DNA of 34,580 nucleotides, taken from NCBI GenBank assembly GCA_018222915.1, contig JAAEZI010000012.1, forward strand, positions 1 through 34,580, in the 5' to 3' direction. This stretch comes from Algicola sp. GTDB taxonomy: Bacteria > Bacteroidota > Bacteroidia > Flavobacteriales > Flavobacteriaceae. This document shows positions 8,908-16,710 of this stretch, in pieces. The translations under genes were made by a program, and so were the position numbers. The first letter of the stretch is position 1. Each line of letters starts with the position of its first letter. The notes below the pieces were generated by a model, which worked only from the letters and a program-made list of their open reading frames with translations, had not been told where the DNA came from and did no database searches.

Positions 8908-11400
8908 ATGAAAACTATAAACTTTGCCATAGATTTAGGAACGACCAACAGTCTTATTGCTAAATACGATGATGGAAATATCAAAATATATAACAATCCG
9001 TTAGGATTAAAGCAAACATTACCGTCATGTGTTGCTTTTCGTGGAAATAGAACGGTCATAGGCGATAAAGCTCTAGATTATTTAGAGAAGGATGCCGAAA
9101 ACATTTGCATGCTTTTTAAGCGTAAAATGGGGACACAAGACACGTATGAAATCCCGGTAATTGATAAAGAGTTAACACCCATTGAATTGTCATCACTCAT
9201 TTTAAAGGAGCTTAAGAACTTTGTCAATGATGAAGAAAATTTAAATTCTGTTGTAATCACCATTCCAGCTTCTTTTGATACTATTCAGTCTAATGCCACT
9301 AAAAAGGCAGGTTATATGGCCGGTTTTCAAGAAGTTGTCTTGTTACAAGAGCCAATTGCCGCTTGTTTAGCATTTGCTAACACTTCTAATCTAGATATCA
9401 CTCATAAGGAACATTGGATTGTATATGATTTTGGTGGTGGTACTTTTGATGTGGCCTTGGTTGAAGTGAATGATCGCGAGCTGAATGTTAGGGATAACCT
9501 AGGTGATAATTATTTAGGAGGTGCTGATTTTGACAACCTCATTGTTGAGCATATTATTGTGCCTTTTATTGAGGAAAAACTTGGTATTGAAAATCTCTGG
9601 AAATCCCTCAAATCTAAAACCACACAATACAAAGGTCTTTATTTCGAATTATTGAAATTAGCTGAAGAAGCAAAAAAGGAATTGTCACACTATGAAGAGA
9701 CCGAAATTGAATTAGATATTGATATTCATGACACCAATGTCTTTGAGCAATTGTTGATTAAACGAGAACAATTTGAGAATTTAATTTCACCAAAAGTGGA
9801 ACAAACGGTCACACTTATTCAAGATGTGATATCCAATAACCAATTACTGAATTCACAGATAGCACGTGTGATATTGATAGGAGGAAGTACATACGTGCCT
9901 GTAATTAAGAAGCGTATTTCGGAAGCTATTGGTGTGGAAGTTAATAACGCCATTGATCCTACGTCTGCTGTGGTGCTAGGTGCTGCGTATTATGCAGGCT
10001 CTAAACCGTCTACGGTCACAGAGTCGCCTTTAGAACAAGATAAATCACAGGTAGAAACTGTAGAGGTGAAATTATTCTATGAGCAAAACACAAGAGACAC
10101 TGAAGAGCTAATTTCAGGTAAAGTATCCTCAGATAAGGTGAGTAGCTTTAGACTCATGCGAAAAGATGGTGGTTATGATTCTGGCGTCAAGACATTGGAA
10201 GATGGTTCCTTTTCTGAGTTTGTACCATTACTAGAGGGTCGGTTGAACCAATTTAAAATTCAATTTTTGAGTTCGGAATTGGACGTATTGAAAGTTATGG
10301 ATGCTGTGGCTATCAATCAAGGTAGTTATAATGTTCAAGGACAGCCTTTGCCAAATGATATATGTATGGAAGTGGACGATTTGGATGCCTCCACGACACG
10401 ACTTGAAAGAATCTTTGCAAAAGGCAGTATTTTACCATTAAGAAAGAAGATTTACAAAACAGCTTCTAAAACGATTCTACAAAAATCAAAGTCGAATCTC
10501 ATTATTAATATTATTGAAGGACAGGCCAAAGGCTTGCCGAGTTCAGGTTTGAGCATTGGATATATTGAGATATCTGGTATGGACCTAGAAGAAGATTTAA
10601 TAAAAGGGACAGATATTGAAATAGAAATTGAAGTTACAGAATCTCGTGATCTTAAAATCAACGTCTTTTTACAGTCGTGTGATCAAGAATTCAATAATGT
10701 GTTTAGCGAATCGGAGAGAGCCATTAGTATTGCTAAAATAAACCTAGAAATTAATACGGTTCTAGGAGATGTTGAAGCCTTGATTAAAACACATAATTCT
10801 GAAGAGAATTTTGAATATTCACAAAAGTTGGAAACCATACGCGTTGGATTGATAGAAACTCAAATTGCTGCCTCACTCATTGATGATGATGATGTATCCG
10901 ACAGTAAATTTCAGTTGGATGATAAAAAACGTAAATTCATTCAGGAGTTTGATGATCTAACGCGCAATAAACTTATAGCTAAGGAAATTGAGGAGTACAA
11001 CGATGCGAAAGCCACATTGGAGCGTCATCTAAATGATGATAGCAATGAACGCTTTAGGGATAAGTATGCACGAATGATCAAAAACGAAAAAGAGGTCATT
11101 AATTCTGGTAACAAATATTTAATTCGTTCCAAAATAAAGGAAATGGACGAGTTATATGACGCTATTATCCAATCAAGTGATGAAAACTTTATTTCTTATT
11201 TTTTGAATTTGAAGTTTTGTACTGAATTTTCGAATCAACGCAGAGCTGATAAACTCTTTAAACAAGGTGATCAGGCCTTAGAAAAGCAGGATTATAAGTC
11301 CTTGAGACATATCGTTTATGGTTTGTCTGCCCTTTTACCTGATTACGAAAAAGAGAAGCAGAAAAACTTTAAGGATGATAGTCGAACTGGATTAGGCTAA
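8908..11400 (+). CDS. Atypical Hsp70 family protein with inserted domain and long C-terminus
   Basis: An 830-aa Hsp70-family ATPase, longer than the usual 610-640. The nucleotide-binding domain (about 1-370) is intact: IDLGTTNSLIA, the IPASFD strand, the phosphate-2 motif YDFGGGTFDVALVEV and the adenosine motif ILIGGSTYVPVI. The usual VLLLDVTPLSLG linker is absent. In its place lies an extra beta-rich stretch (about 385-475). A substrate-binding beta domain follows (about 480-590; LPLRKKIYKTA, then KGTDIEIEIEVTESRDLKI). The last 235 residues are charged and helical, much longer than a normal lid. It is probably not the housekeeping DnaK. The stop codon overlaps that of the convergent gene. 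Confidence 0.88.
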   Translation: MKTINFAIDLGTTNSLIAKYDDGNIKIYNNPLGLKQTLPSCVAFRGNRTVIGDKALDYLEKDAENICMLFKRKMGTQDTYEIPVIDKELTPIELSSLILKELKNFVNDEENLNSVVITIPASFDTIQSNATKKAGYMAGFQEVVLLQEPIAACLAFANTSNLDITHKEHWIVYDFGGGTFDVALVEVNDRELNVRDNLGDNYLGGADFDNLIVEHIIVPFIEEKLGIENLWKSLKSKTTQYKGLYFELLKLAEEAKKELSHYEETEIELDIDIHDTNVFEQLLIKREQFENLISPKVEQTVTLIQDVISNNQLLNSQIARVILIGGSTYVPVIKKRISEAIGVEVNNAIDPTSAVVLGAAYYAGSKPSTVTESPLEQDKSQVETVEVKLFYEQNTRDTEELISGKVSSDKVSSFRLMRKDGGYDSGVKTLEDGSFSEFVPLLEGRLNQFKIQFLSSELDVLKVMDAVAINQGSYNVQGQPLPNDICMEVDDLDASTTRLERIFAKGSILPLRKKIYKTASKTILQKSKSNLIINIIEGQAKGLPSSGLSIGYIEISGMDLEEDLIKGTDIEIEIEVTESRDLKINVFLQSCDQEFNNVFSESERAISIAKINLEINTVLGDVEALIKTHNSEENFEYSQKLETIRVGLIETQIAASLIDDDDVSDSKFQLDDKKRKFIQEFDDLTRNKLIAKEIEEYNDAKATLERHLNDDSNERFRDKYARMIKNEKEVINSGNKYLIRSKIKEMDELYDAIIQSSDENFISYFLNLKFCTEFSNQRRADKLFKQGDQALEKQDYKSLRHIVYGLSALLPDYEKEKQKNFKDDSRTGLG

Positions 11401-13016
11401 TTCCTATATTTTTTATTGTAGTAATTCGTATAAAGGCGATCGATATTTAATTCGATAAGCTCTACATTTTTAGTGTCTAATTGTTCTTCTCGTGTTCTTG
11501 AGGTTAGTATTTTATCTGAAGAACTACTCTCTACTTTACGTATCGTTTCTTTAAATGGATAAATAGTTATTTCTTTCTCTACAGAAGTGTCTACATTCGT
11601 AATTTGGTACATTTCTGAGAGATCATCATCTGTTTTGAAATGCGAAAATTTAGAGCTTAGAAAGGTTAATCCTGTGTAGAAAACTAAGGAATCATTATTG
11701 GTAATATCTAAAGAAAGAATTTCATCTTTTGGAATGTAAATGGATTCGTCAACGCCATTAGTGAGTCTAAAAACAATAAGGTCTTTGCTGCTTTTATTAT
11801 TTATTTTCACTAAAGTATTGTCCTGGCTATCCACTTCATTATAAATTTCATTAAAAGTCATTGGATACGGGTTTGAAAAAGGATATAAGGTCAAATCACC
11901 GTTGTCATCGATTTTGTTTCTATTCACCTTGAGTTTTAAGGTGTAAATAAATTTGAGATGATTTTCTAATTTATAGCGATCATCATAAGTCCTTTCAATA
12001 GACTCGATAACGGTTTCTTCGATATCAACACCATTTTCAATATTGTACACGCGCTCAATACTATCTATTTGTCGTTGAAAGCGATCATTTGTGCCAATAT
12101 TGAAATCGCCCGTGTTGATATAATCATAGTTGGAACTCGAAGAGCTTTGACTCGCCCAAAAAATGATGCGTAAGACAATCATAATAATTACAAAAATACT
12201 CCAACCGCCAAAGCCAGATCCTGTACGCTGACTTCTTCGCGAAGGATATGTGTACTCCCTTGCGATATCTGCATTAGATTTTAAGGTTTGTTCCAAGAAT
12301 ACACTCGAGGTATCCAAAATGGCAAAGGCCACCATCGCTTTAGCCGCAAAAACAAATTCTGGATTGCTTACATTTCGGCGTTTAGAATTATAAACTTCAA
12401 TGACTTCGGAATTAAGTTCTTGTATTTCTAGGTTAAAGCAATCAGGATATTCGTTTAAGCAATTGATAAAAACCTTATTTTTTATATAGGCTATTGGATA
12501 TTCCTTGTCCTTTAAACGCTTTTCCCGCAAGTATACAGCCGCATAGTTTAAACGCGCTTTAAAAAAATTGATAACCAATTGATTGATTTCTTCCGAAAAT
12601 AATTGATTGTGATGAGTGAGCACTTTTAATATCAGAACATACTTGCCTTTATTTAATGTTTCCGATAAAAATAGTTTGATGTGTTCTCTTAGAAAAGGCG
12701 CCAAAAAATACTTGAGATTTTCCTCGTCTGAAATCAATGCTTCATTGACTGAAATTTCATTTTGCTGGATGTCATTAAAATTTCCAGATAATAACTGTTT
12801 TAGCCAAACGTGATTTTCAACAAATACATGACAATCCCTTGTGGATGCATCTTTCAGCTTTTCGATTAAACCGGCAAGATCTCCAAGATTGCTCGCATCA
12901 CCGAGCATAGCTTTCGCTTTAAGCTGCTTTTGCAATTTAATAATGCCTTGGGCATCAATGTGCTTTAATTGATGGATGTCAATGCCAAGTTGGTCTATAA
13001 ATGAGATATATTTCAA
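11397..13016 (-). CDS. Unrecognised single-pass membrane protein convergent with Hsp70
   Basis: A 539-aa protein I do not recognise. Residues 1-260 are soluble and mainly helical, with many Leu/Lys/Glu and no signal peptide. A basic Arg/Ser-rich stretch precedes one membrane helix at about 271-287 (SIFVIIMIVLRIIFW), followed by a serine run. The C-terminal 230 residues are polar and probably mostly beta. By the positive-inside rule the helical N-terminus would be cytoplasmic and the C-terminus extracytoplasmic. Its stop codon overlaps the Hsp70 stop (CTAA), with no terminator between. A functional link to the chaperone pair is possible but rests on position only. Confidence 0.75.
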   Translation of the reverse strand: MKYISFIDQLGIDIHQLKHIDAQGIIKLQKQLKAKAMLGDASNLGDLAGLIEKLKDASTRDCHVFVENHVWLKQLLSGNFNDIQQNEISVNEALISDEENLKYFLAPFLREHIKLFLSETLNKGKYVLILKVLTHHNQLFSEEINQLVINFFKARLNYAAVYLREKRLKDKEYPIAYIKNKVFINCLNEYPDCFNLEIQELNSEVIEVYNSKRRNVSNPEFVFAAKAMVAFAILDTSSVFLEQTLKSNADIAREYTYPSRRSQRTGSGFGGWSIFVIIMIVLRIIFWASQSSSSSNYDYINTGDFNIGTNDRFQRQIDSIERVYNIENGVDIEETVIESIERTYDDRYKLENHLKFIYTLKLKVNRNKIDDNGDLTLYPFSNPYPMTFNEIYNEVDSQDNTLVKINNKSSKDLIVFRLTNGVDESIYIPKDEILSLDITNNDSLVFYTGLTFLSSKFSHFKTDDDLSEMYQITNVDTSVEKEITIYPFKETIRKVESSSSDKILTSRTREEQLDTKNVELIELNIDRLYTNYYNKKYRN

Positions 13017-13132
13017 GCTGCGATTTTATAAAGTTTAAAAATATCAAAATAAATTAGAAAGGGATATAGAACCTTAGTTTTTTGACTAGTAATTATTTGC
13101 AAAAATTATTGAATTTTTTTTTAAAAAAGCTT

Positions 13133-13161
13133 TTGGTAATTAAAAAACTAGACTATATTTG
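13133..13161 (+). promoter_or_regulatory. Promoter of the tRNA-Val pair
   Basis: TTG (13133-13135, within TTTTG) and a perfect -7 box TATATTTG (13154-13161) are separated by 18 nt. The start of tRNA-Val(TAC) is 14 nt after the -7 box, as expected for a stable-RNA promoter. Confidence 0.7.
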
Positions 13162-13175
13162 CAGTCCAATAATTA

Positions 13176-13250
13176 GGGCGCGTAGCTCAGTTGGTTCAGA
13201 GCACTTGGTTTACACCCAAGGGGTCAGGGGTTCGAATCCCTTCGCGCCCA
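13176..13250 (+). tRNA. tRNA-Val (anticodon TAC)
   Basis: A complete cloverleaf can be folded by eye. The acceptor stem is GGGCGCG/CGCGCCC, the D stem GCTC/GAGC and the anticodon stem CTTGG/CCAAG, with loop TTTACAC giving anticodon TAC. The T arm is AGGGG-TTCGAAT-CCCTT and the discriminator is A. The 3' CCA is not encoded. It reads GTA/GTG valine codons. Confidence 0.95.
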
Positions 13251-13261
13251 CAACTATTAAG

Positions 13262-13288
13262 AAGTTCGCATTTAATGCGGACTTTTTT
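13262..13288 (+). terminator. Terminator between the two tRNA-Val genes
   Basis: AAGTTCGCA pairs with TGCGGACTT across a 5-nt loop (one G-U pair) and is followed by a T-run on the + strand. It lies 11 nt after the first tRNA and 16 nt before the second. It could end, or attenuate, transcription between them. Confidence 0.7.
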
Positions 13289-13303
13289 AGTTTTAATGAA
13301 CAA

Positions 13304-13378
13304 GGGTCATTAACTCAGTTGGTTCAGAGTGTTACCTTGACAGGGTAGAAGTCACTGGTTCGAATCCAGTATGACCCA
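13304..13378 (+). tRNA. tRNA-Val (anticodon GAC)
   Basis: The cloverleaf has acceptor stem GGGTCAT/ATGACCC, D stem ACTC/GAGT and anticodon stem TTACC/GGTAG (one T-G pair). Loop TTGACAG gives anticodon GAC. The T arm is ACTGG-TTCGAAT-CCAGT and the discriminator is A. The CCA end is not encoded. It reads GTC/GTT valine codons and complements the TAC isoacceptor just upstream. No promoter box is evident in the short gap. Confidence 0.93.
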
Positions 13379-13380
13379 CA

Positions 13381-13413
13381 AAAAAAAATCTACACGCAAG
13401 TGTAGATTTTTTG
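13381..13413. terminator. Bidirectional terminator between tRNA-Val and murF
   Basis: ATCTACAC / GTGTAGAT with a GCAA tetraloop is flanked by A8 on the left and T-rich sequence on the right, so it has a T-tail on both strands. It serves the tRNA on the + strand and the convergent murF on the - strand. Confidence 0.85.
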
Positions 13414-13438
13414 TTTTTTAATACCTGAGGAGGAACAT

Positions 13439-14704
13439 TTATAGTAAGTCAAGGACGCGTTCTAATGCCATGCCTCGCGATCCTTTGATTAAGAACATGT
13501 TATTCTTAAAATCAAAACTATTGAATTGTTCCTTGAGATCTTCATAAGATTTAAAATATGAAGTGTTTTCAAATTTTGGTTCTGTTTGATAGAAGTGTTT
13601 TCCAACTAGAATGACCTGCTCAAATTGAAGGTTATGAGCTAATTTTGCTATCAACTGATGCTCTGCAGCCGCTTCGGCTCCAAGTTCGAACATGTCTCCC
13701 AATATCGCTACTTTATTTTCAGACGCTTGATCTTTAAAATTAATCAATGCGGCTTCCATACTGGAAGGGTTGGCATTGTATGCATCCAAAATAATATGAT
13801 GACCATGTTTTTTAATAATCTGTGATCTATTATTACTTGGAATATAGTGCTCTATGGCCTTAATAATGTTTTGTTCTGAAACTTTAAAATGTTCACCAAT
13901 AGCTATGGCAGCATTTATATTATTATAATTATAAGCACCTGTTAATTGGGATTCAATCTTTTTATCGTTGTAACGTAACGATACAAATGGTTTCGATGCG
14001 ATTAATTCGGTTTGGTGACCAAAAGCAATGGTTTGTTTATAAGTTCCGATTTGTTTTTTCTGTAGAGCATCGTTGTCATTATAAAAGATAGTTTTATGAT
14101 GCATTTTTAAATGCTCATAAAGCTCAGATTTTCCTTTAATCACACCATCAATACCACCAAATCCTTCTAAGTGTGCTTTGCCAAAGTTGGTAATGAGTCC
14201 ATAGTCTGGTAAGGTTATATTTGCTAAAAATTCAATTTCTTTAACATGATTGGCACCCATTTCTACTATGGCGATTTCTGTAGCACTTGTCAGTCGTAAT
14301 AATGTAAGGGGTACACCAATATGATTGTTGAGGTTACCTTGAGTAGCGAGCGTATTATAAGTTGTAGACAGAACACTATTAATGAGTTCTTTGGTGGTTG
14401 TTTTTCCGTTACTTCCAGTTAAAGAGATTATTGGAACATTGAGCCGTTTACGATGGTAGTTGGCTAAGCGCTGTAAGGTGGTTAATACATTGTCAACAAC
14501 GATGCATTGCTCATTGTTGTTATCTATATTTTCATCTATGATCGCATAGGATGCGCCTTTTCGAATGGCTTCTTCCGCAAATTCATTACCGTTAAAGTGA
14601 TCACCTTTCAAAGCAAAAAACATACAGTTTTCCGTGATTTTCCGTGTATCTGTGCAAACTGAGTCACAGATGAGAAAGTAGTCGTAAATCGTCTCCAAAT
14701 TCAT
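13439..14704 (-). CDS. murF: UDP-N-acetylmuramoyl-tripeptide--D-alanyl-D-alanine ligase
   Basis: A 421-aa cytoplasmic Mur ligase that adds D-Ala-D-Ala to UDP-MurNAc-tripeptide, the last cytoplasmic ligase step of peptidoglycan precursor synthesis. The N-terminal substrate domain has CTDTRKI and MFFALKG. The ATP loop GSNGKTTT (97-104) is intact. NHIGVPLTLL, IVEMGANHVKEIEFL and GKAHLEGFGG follow, and the C-terminal domain includes DAYNANPSSMEAAL and AILGDMFELG. Length is slightly short but complete. It lies downstream of gldJ on the same strand, yet a terminator hairpin fills the 69-nt gap, so it may depend on read-through or an unseen promoter. Confidence 0.95.
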   Translation of the reverse strand: MNLETIYDYFLICDSVCTDTRKITENCMFFALKGDHFNGNEFAEEAIRKGASYAIIDENIDNNNEQCIVVDNVLTTLQRLANYHRKRLNVPIISLTGSNGKTTTKELINSVLSTTYNTLATQGNLNNHIGVPLTLLRLTSATEIAIVEMGANHVKEIEFLANITLPDYGLITNFGKAHLEGFGGIDGVIKGKSELYEHLKMHHKTIFYNDNDALQKKQIGTYKQTIAFGHQTELIASKPFVSLRYNDKKIESQLTGAYNYNNINAAIAIGEHFKVSEQNIIKAIEHYIPSNNRSQIIKKHGHHIILDAYNANPSSMEAALINFKDQASENKVAILGDMFELGAEAAAEHQLIAKLAHNLQFEQVILVGKHFYQTEPKFENTSYFKSYEDLKEQFNSFDFKNNMFLIKGSRGMALERVLDLL

Positions 14705-14718
14705 AAAATAAATGTCAT

Positions 14719-14758
14719 AAAAAAAAAGTCCTAATCAAAATGACTAGGACTTTTTTTT
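14719..14758. terminator. Terminator hairpin between gldJ and murF
   Basis: AAGTCCTA pairs with TAGGACTT, and the inner TCA/TGA extend the stem around a short A-rich loop. A-run and T-run flank it on opposite sides, so it can act on either strand. On the minus strand it follows the gldJ stop by about 15 nt and precedes murF. Confidence 0.8.
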
Positions 14759-14773
14759 ATCTATTAAAAAAGA

Positions 14774-16459
14774 TTAATTTCTTTTCTTTCCGCCTCCTTG
14801 TGATTTGGAACCAACTCGAGACATTGCACATCTAAAACCGATGTAATCTGTTGCCATGTCTTGTGGGAAATATCTTCTTTGTGCTGGATCAATCCAGTAA
14901 GCTCTATCTCTCCATGATCCACCTTTGTAAACTCTAACTTCATCATTTATCAAAGATGTTCTCTGGTTAGAGGTGTCATACTCTTTAATTAAAGCACCTG
15001 TAGAGTCTCTTTCAACATTGTGTTGTGGCGAATTGTACATTTTACGTGTAGAAGTGTCACCATCGTCAACGTCTTCATCTCCAAAGCTATCCGCATATTG
15101 ACGAGACGATCTTACATCACCATCTCTAAAGTTTCTGTTGTCGCTCTTATCAAAATTAGTTCTTAGGTAAGTGTCATCTTCGTCAACACCCACTTGAAGA
15201 ATTTCTCCAGGTAAGTTTCTCGCGACAATTTGTCCGTTACTTAAAGTATCATAAACAATTTCTTCAGGTGTCACAATTTTTACTGTTCCATCTTCATTAA
15301 TGGCATTCTTCGTATAAACGTTACCTCTATAATAATTGAAATCATTAAACTCATCATCAACGATAGGTCTGTAAACATCAGCTACCCATTCGGCAACGTT
15401 ACCAGCCATATCATATAAACCGTAATCGTTTGGTTCGTAAGACATTACTTGAGCAGTAATATCAGCGCCATCATCAGACCAACCTGCGATACCACCATAA
15501 TCACCTTTACCTTGTTTAAAGTTTGCTAATTGATCTCCTTTAGTTTTACGCTTTCCTGAACGGGTATATTGACCATCCCAAGGATATTTTTTTCGTCCTC
15601 TGTAAACATTAAAACTTCTCAATTCACTCATTCCTAGTGCTGCATATTCCCATTCTGCTTCTGTCGGTAATCTGTAATCTGGTGATATGAGACCAGATTC
15701 TCTTCTAGCATATTGATTAATAGTATCACCCGCAGCTGTAACTTGTGCACGACGTCTCGTCTTTTCTGGATTGATAATTGAATCATTGCCACCATAGGTT
15801 TGTGTAGGAGCATTGATATACGTGTCTACATTGAAATTACTTTCCGCTGAAGATGTTAAATGAGAATCTCTCTCTAAATAACCTGCCTCTTGTAAATCCA
15901 TTTCAGCAACACGATCTGTTCTCCAGTTTGCAAATTCAACCGCTTGAATCCAGCTTACTCCAACAACAGGGTATTCACCATATCCAGGATGACGTAAATA
16001 GTTTTCAGTCATCATTTCAGCATAACCTAAACGATTTCTCCAAACCAAGGTATCTGGAAGAGCACCTTCATAAATTAATCGGTAATTTTCTTCTTCTGGT
16101 GGATAGGTTCTTTTAATCCAATCCAAGTATTCGGTATACATTTTATTGGTCACCTCACTTTCATCCATGTAAAAAGACTGAACATGCTGTTGTGTTGGTG
16201 TATTGTTCCAATCATGCATCACATCATCTTGAACTTTTCCCATGGTAAATGTACCACCTTCAATAAAAACTAGACCTGGTCCAGTTTCTTGTTCTTGGAA
16301 TTTGTCATTATATTGAAAACCACCGTTTTTGTCATTGATTTTCCATCCTGTTGCTCTAGAGACGTTACTTGAGGAAGAATTCCTACTACAGCTAACAATT
16401 GTAAAAGATAGTACTAGGGCTAATAGTATCTTTAGATTTAAGACGTTTTTCATATCCAT
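14774..16459 (-). CDS. gldJ: Gliding motility lipoprotein GldJ
   Basis: A 561-aa outer-membrane lipoprotein required in flavobacteria for gliding and for T9SS-dependent secretion. The signal peptide ends in the lipobox VSC (Cys24; ATG at 16453 is a possible alternative start). The body is a SUMF1/formylglycine-generating-enzyme fold: FIEGGTFTMG, MDESEVTNKMY, YPVVGVSWIQAVEFANW, YRLPTEAEWEYAALG, YDMAGNVAEWVADVY and VYKGGSWRD...GFRCAM. The two catalytic cysteines of true FGE are absent (the region reads GGSWRDRAYW). The only cysteines seen are Cys24 and that of GFRC, so it is a non-catalytic family member. It is divergent from porU, a grouping I recall as common in flavobacteria. Confidence 0.95.
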   Translation of the reverse strand: MDMKNVLNLKILLALVLSFTIVSCSRNSSSSNVSRATGWKINDKNGGFQYNDKFQEQETGPGLVFIEGGTFTMGKVQDDVMHDWNNTPTQQHVQSFYMDESEVTNKMYTEYLDWIKRTYPPEEENYRLIYEGALPDTLVWRNRLGYAEMMTENYLRHPGYGEYPVVGVSWIQAVEFANWRTDRVAEMDLQEAGYLERDSHLTSSAESNFNVDTYINAPTQTYGGNDSIINPEKTRRRAQVTAAGDTINQYARRESGLISPDYRLPTEAEWEYAALGMSELRSFNVYRGRKKYPWDGQYTRSGKRKTKGDQLANFKQGKGDYGGIAGWSDDGADITAQVMSYEPNDYGLYDMAGNVAEWVADVYRPIVDDEFNDFNYYRGNVYTKNAINEDGTVKIVTPEEIVYDTLSNGQIVARNLPGEILQVGVDEDDTYLRTNFDKSDNRNFRDGDVRSSRQYADSFGDEDVDDGDTSTRKMYNSPQHNVERDSTGALIKEYDTSNQRTSLINDEVRVYKGGSWRDRAYWIDPAQRRYFPQDMATDYIGFRCAMSRVGSKSQGGGKKRN

Positions 16460-16628
16460 ACTTTTTAAGTAAGCTAATTTAATTTTAGAGACGCAATATA
16501 GTAATTAAAGGTAAACTAACAACATTTTTTGGCAAATTCATGCAAAAAAAAATGCATTTCATCCTCTTTTTTATACACAATAACGGATTTTTAGCCAGTT
16601 TATCGATGTATTTTGTCTTTAATAACGA

Positions 16629-16658
16629 TTGAATAAATTAATTATTGTTGTAATTTTG
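16629..16658 (+). promoter_or_regulatory. Promoter of porU
   Basis: TTG (16629-16631) and TAATTTTG (16651-16658) have a 19-nt spacer, matching the Bacteroidota -33/-7 pattern. The porU ATG lies 52 nt further on. No equally good match was found for gldJ on the minus strand of this 251-bp divergent gap. Its remainder is AT-rich, with a small ATGCA-A8-TGCAT inverted repeat at 16540-16557. Confidence 0.65.
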
Positions 16659-16710
16659 AATAAAAAATTGAGACCTTATAATATCATGAAGGTGTAGACG
16701 TTATTTAACT

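Noticed and set aside
13082-13348. 88-codon open frame across the tRNA-Val genes
   Set aside because: It is the translation of the tRNA promoter and both tRNA genes, a common artefact.
16540-16557. ATGCA-A8-TGCAT inverted repeat in the gldJ-porU gap
   Set aside because: Arms of five bases around an A-tract in an AT-rich gap are easily found by chance; no second copy or phasing was seen.
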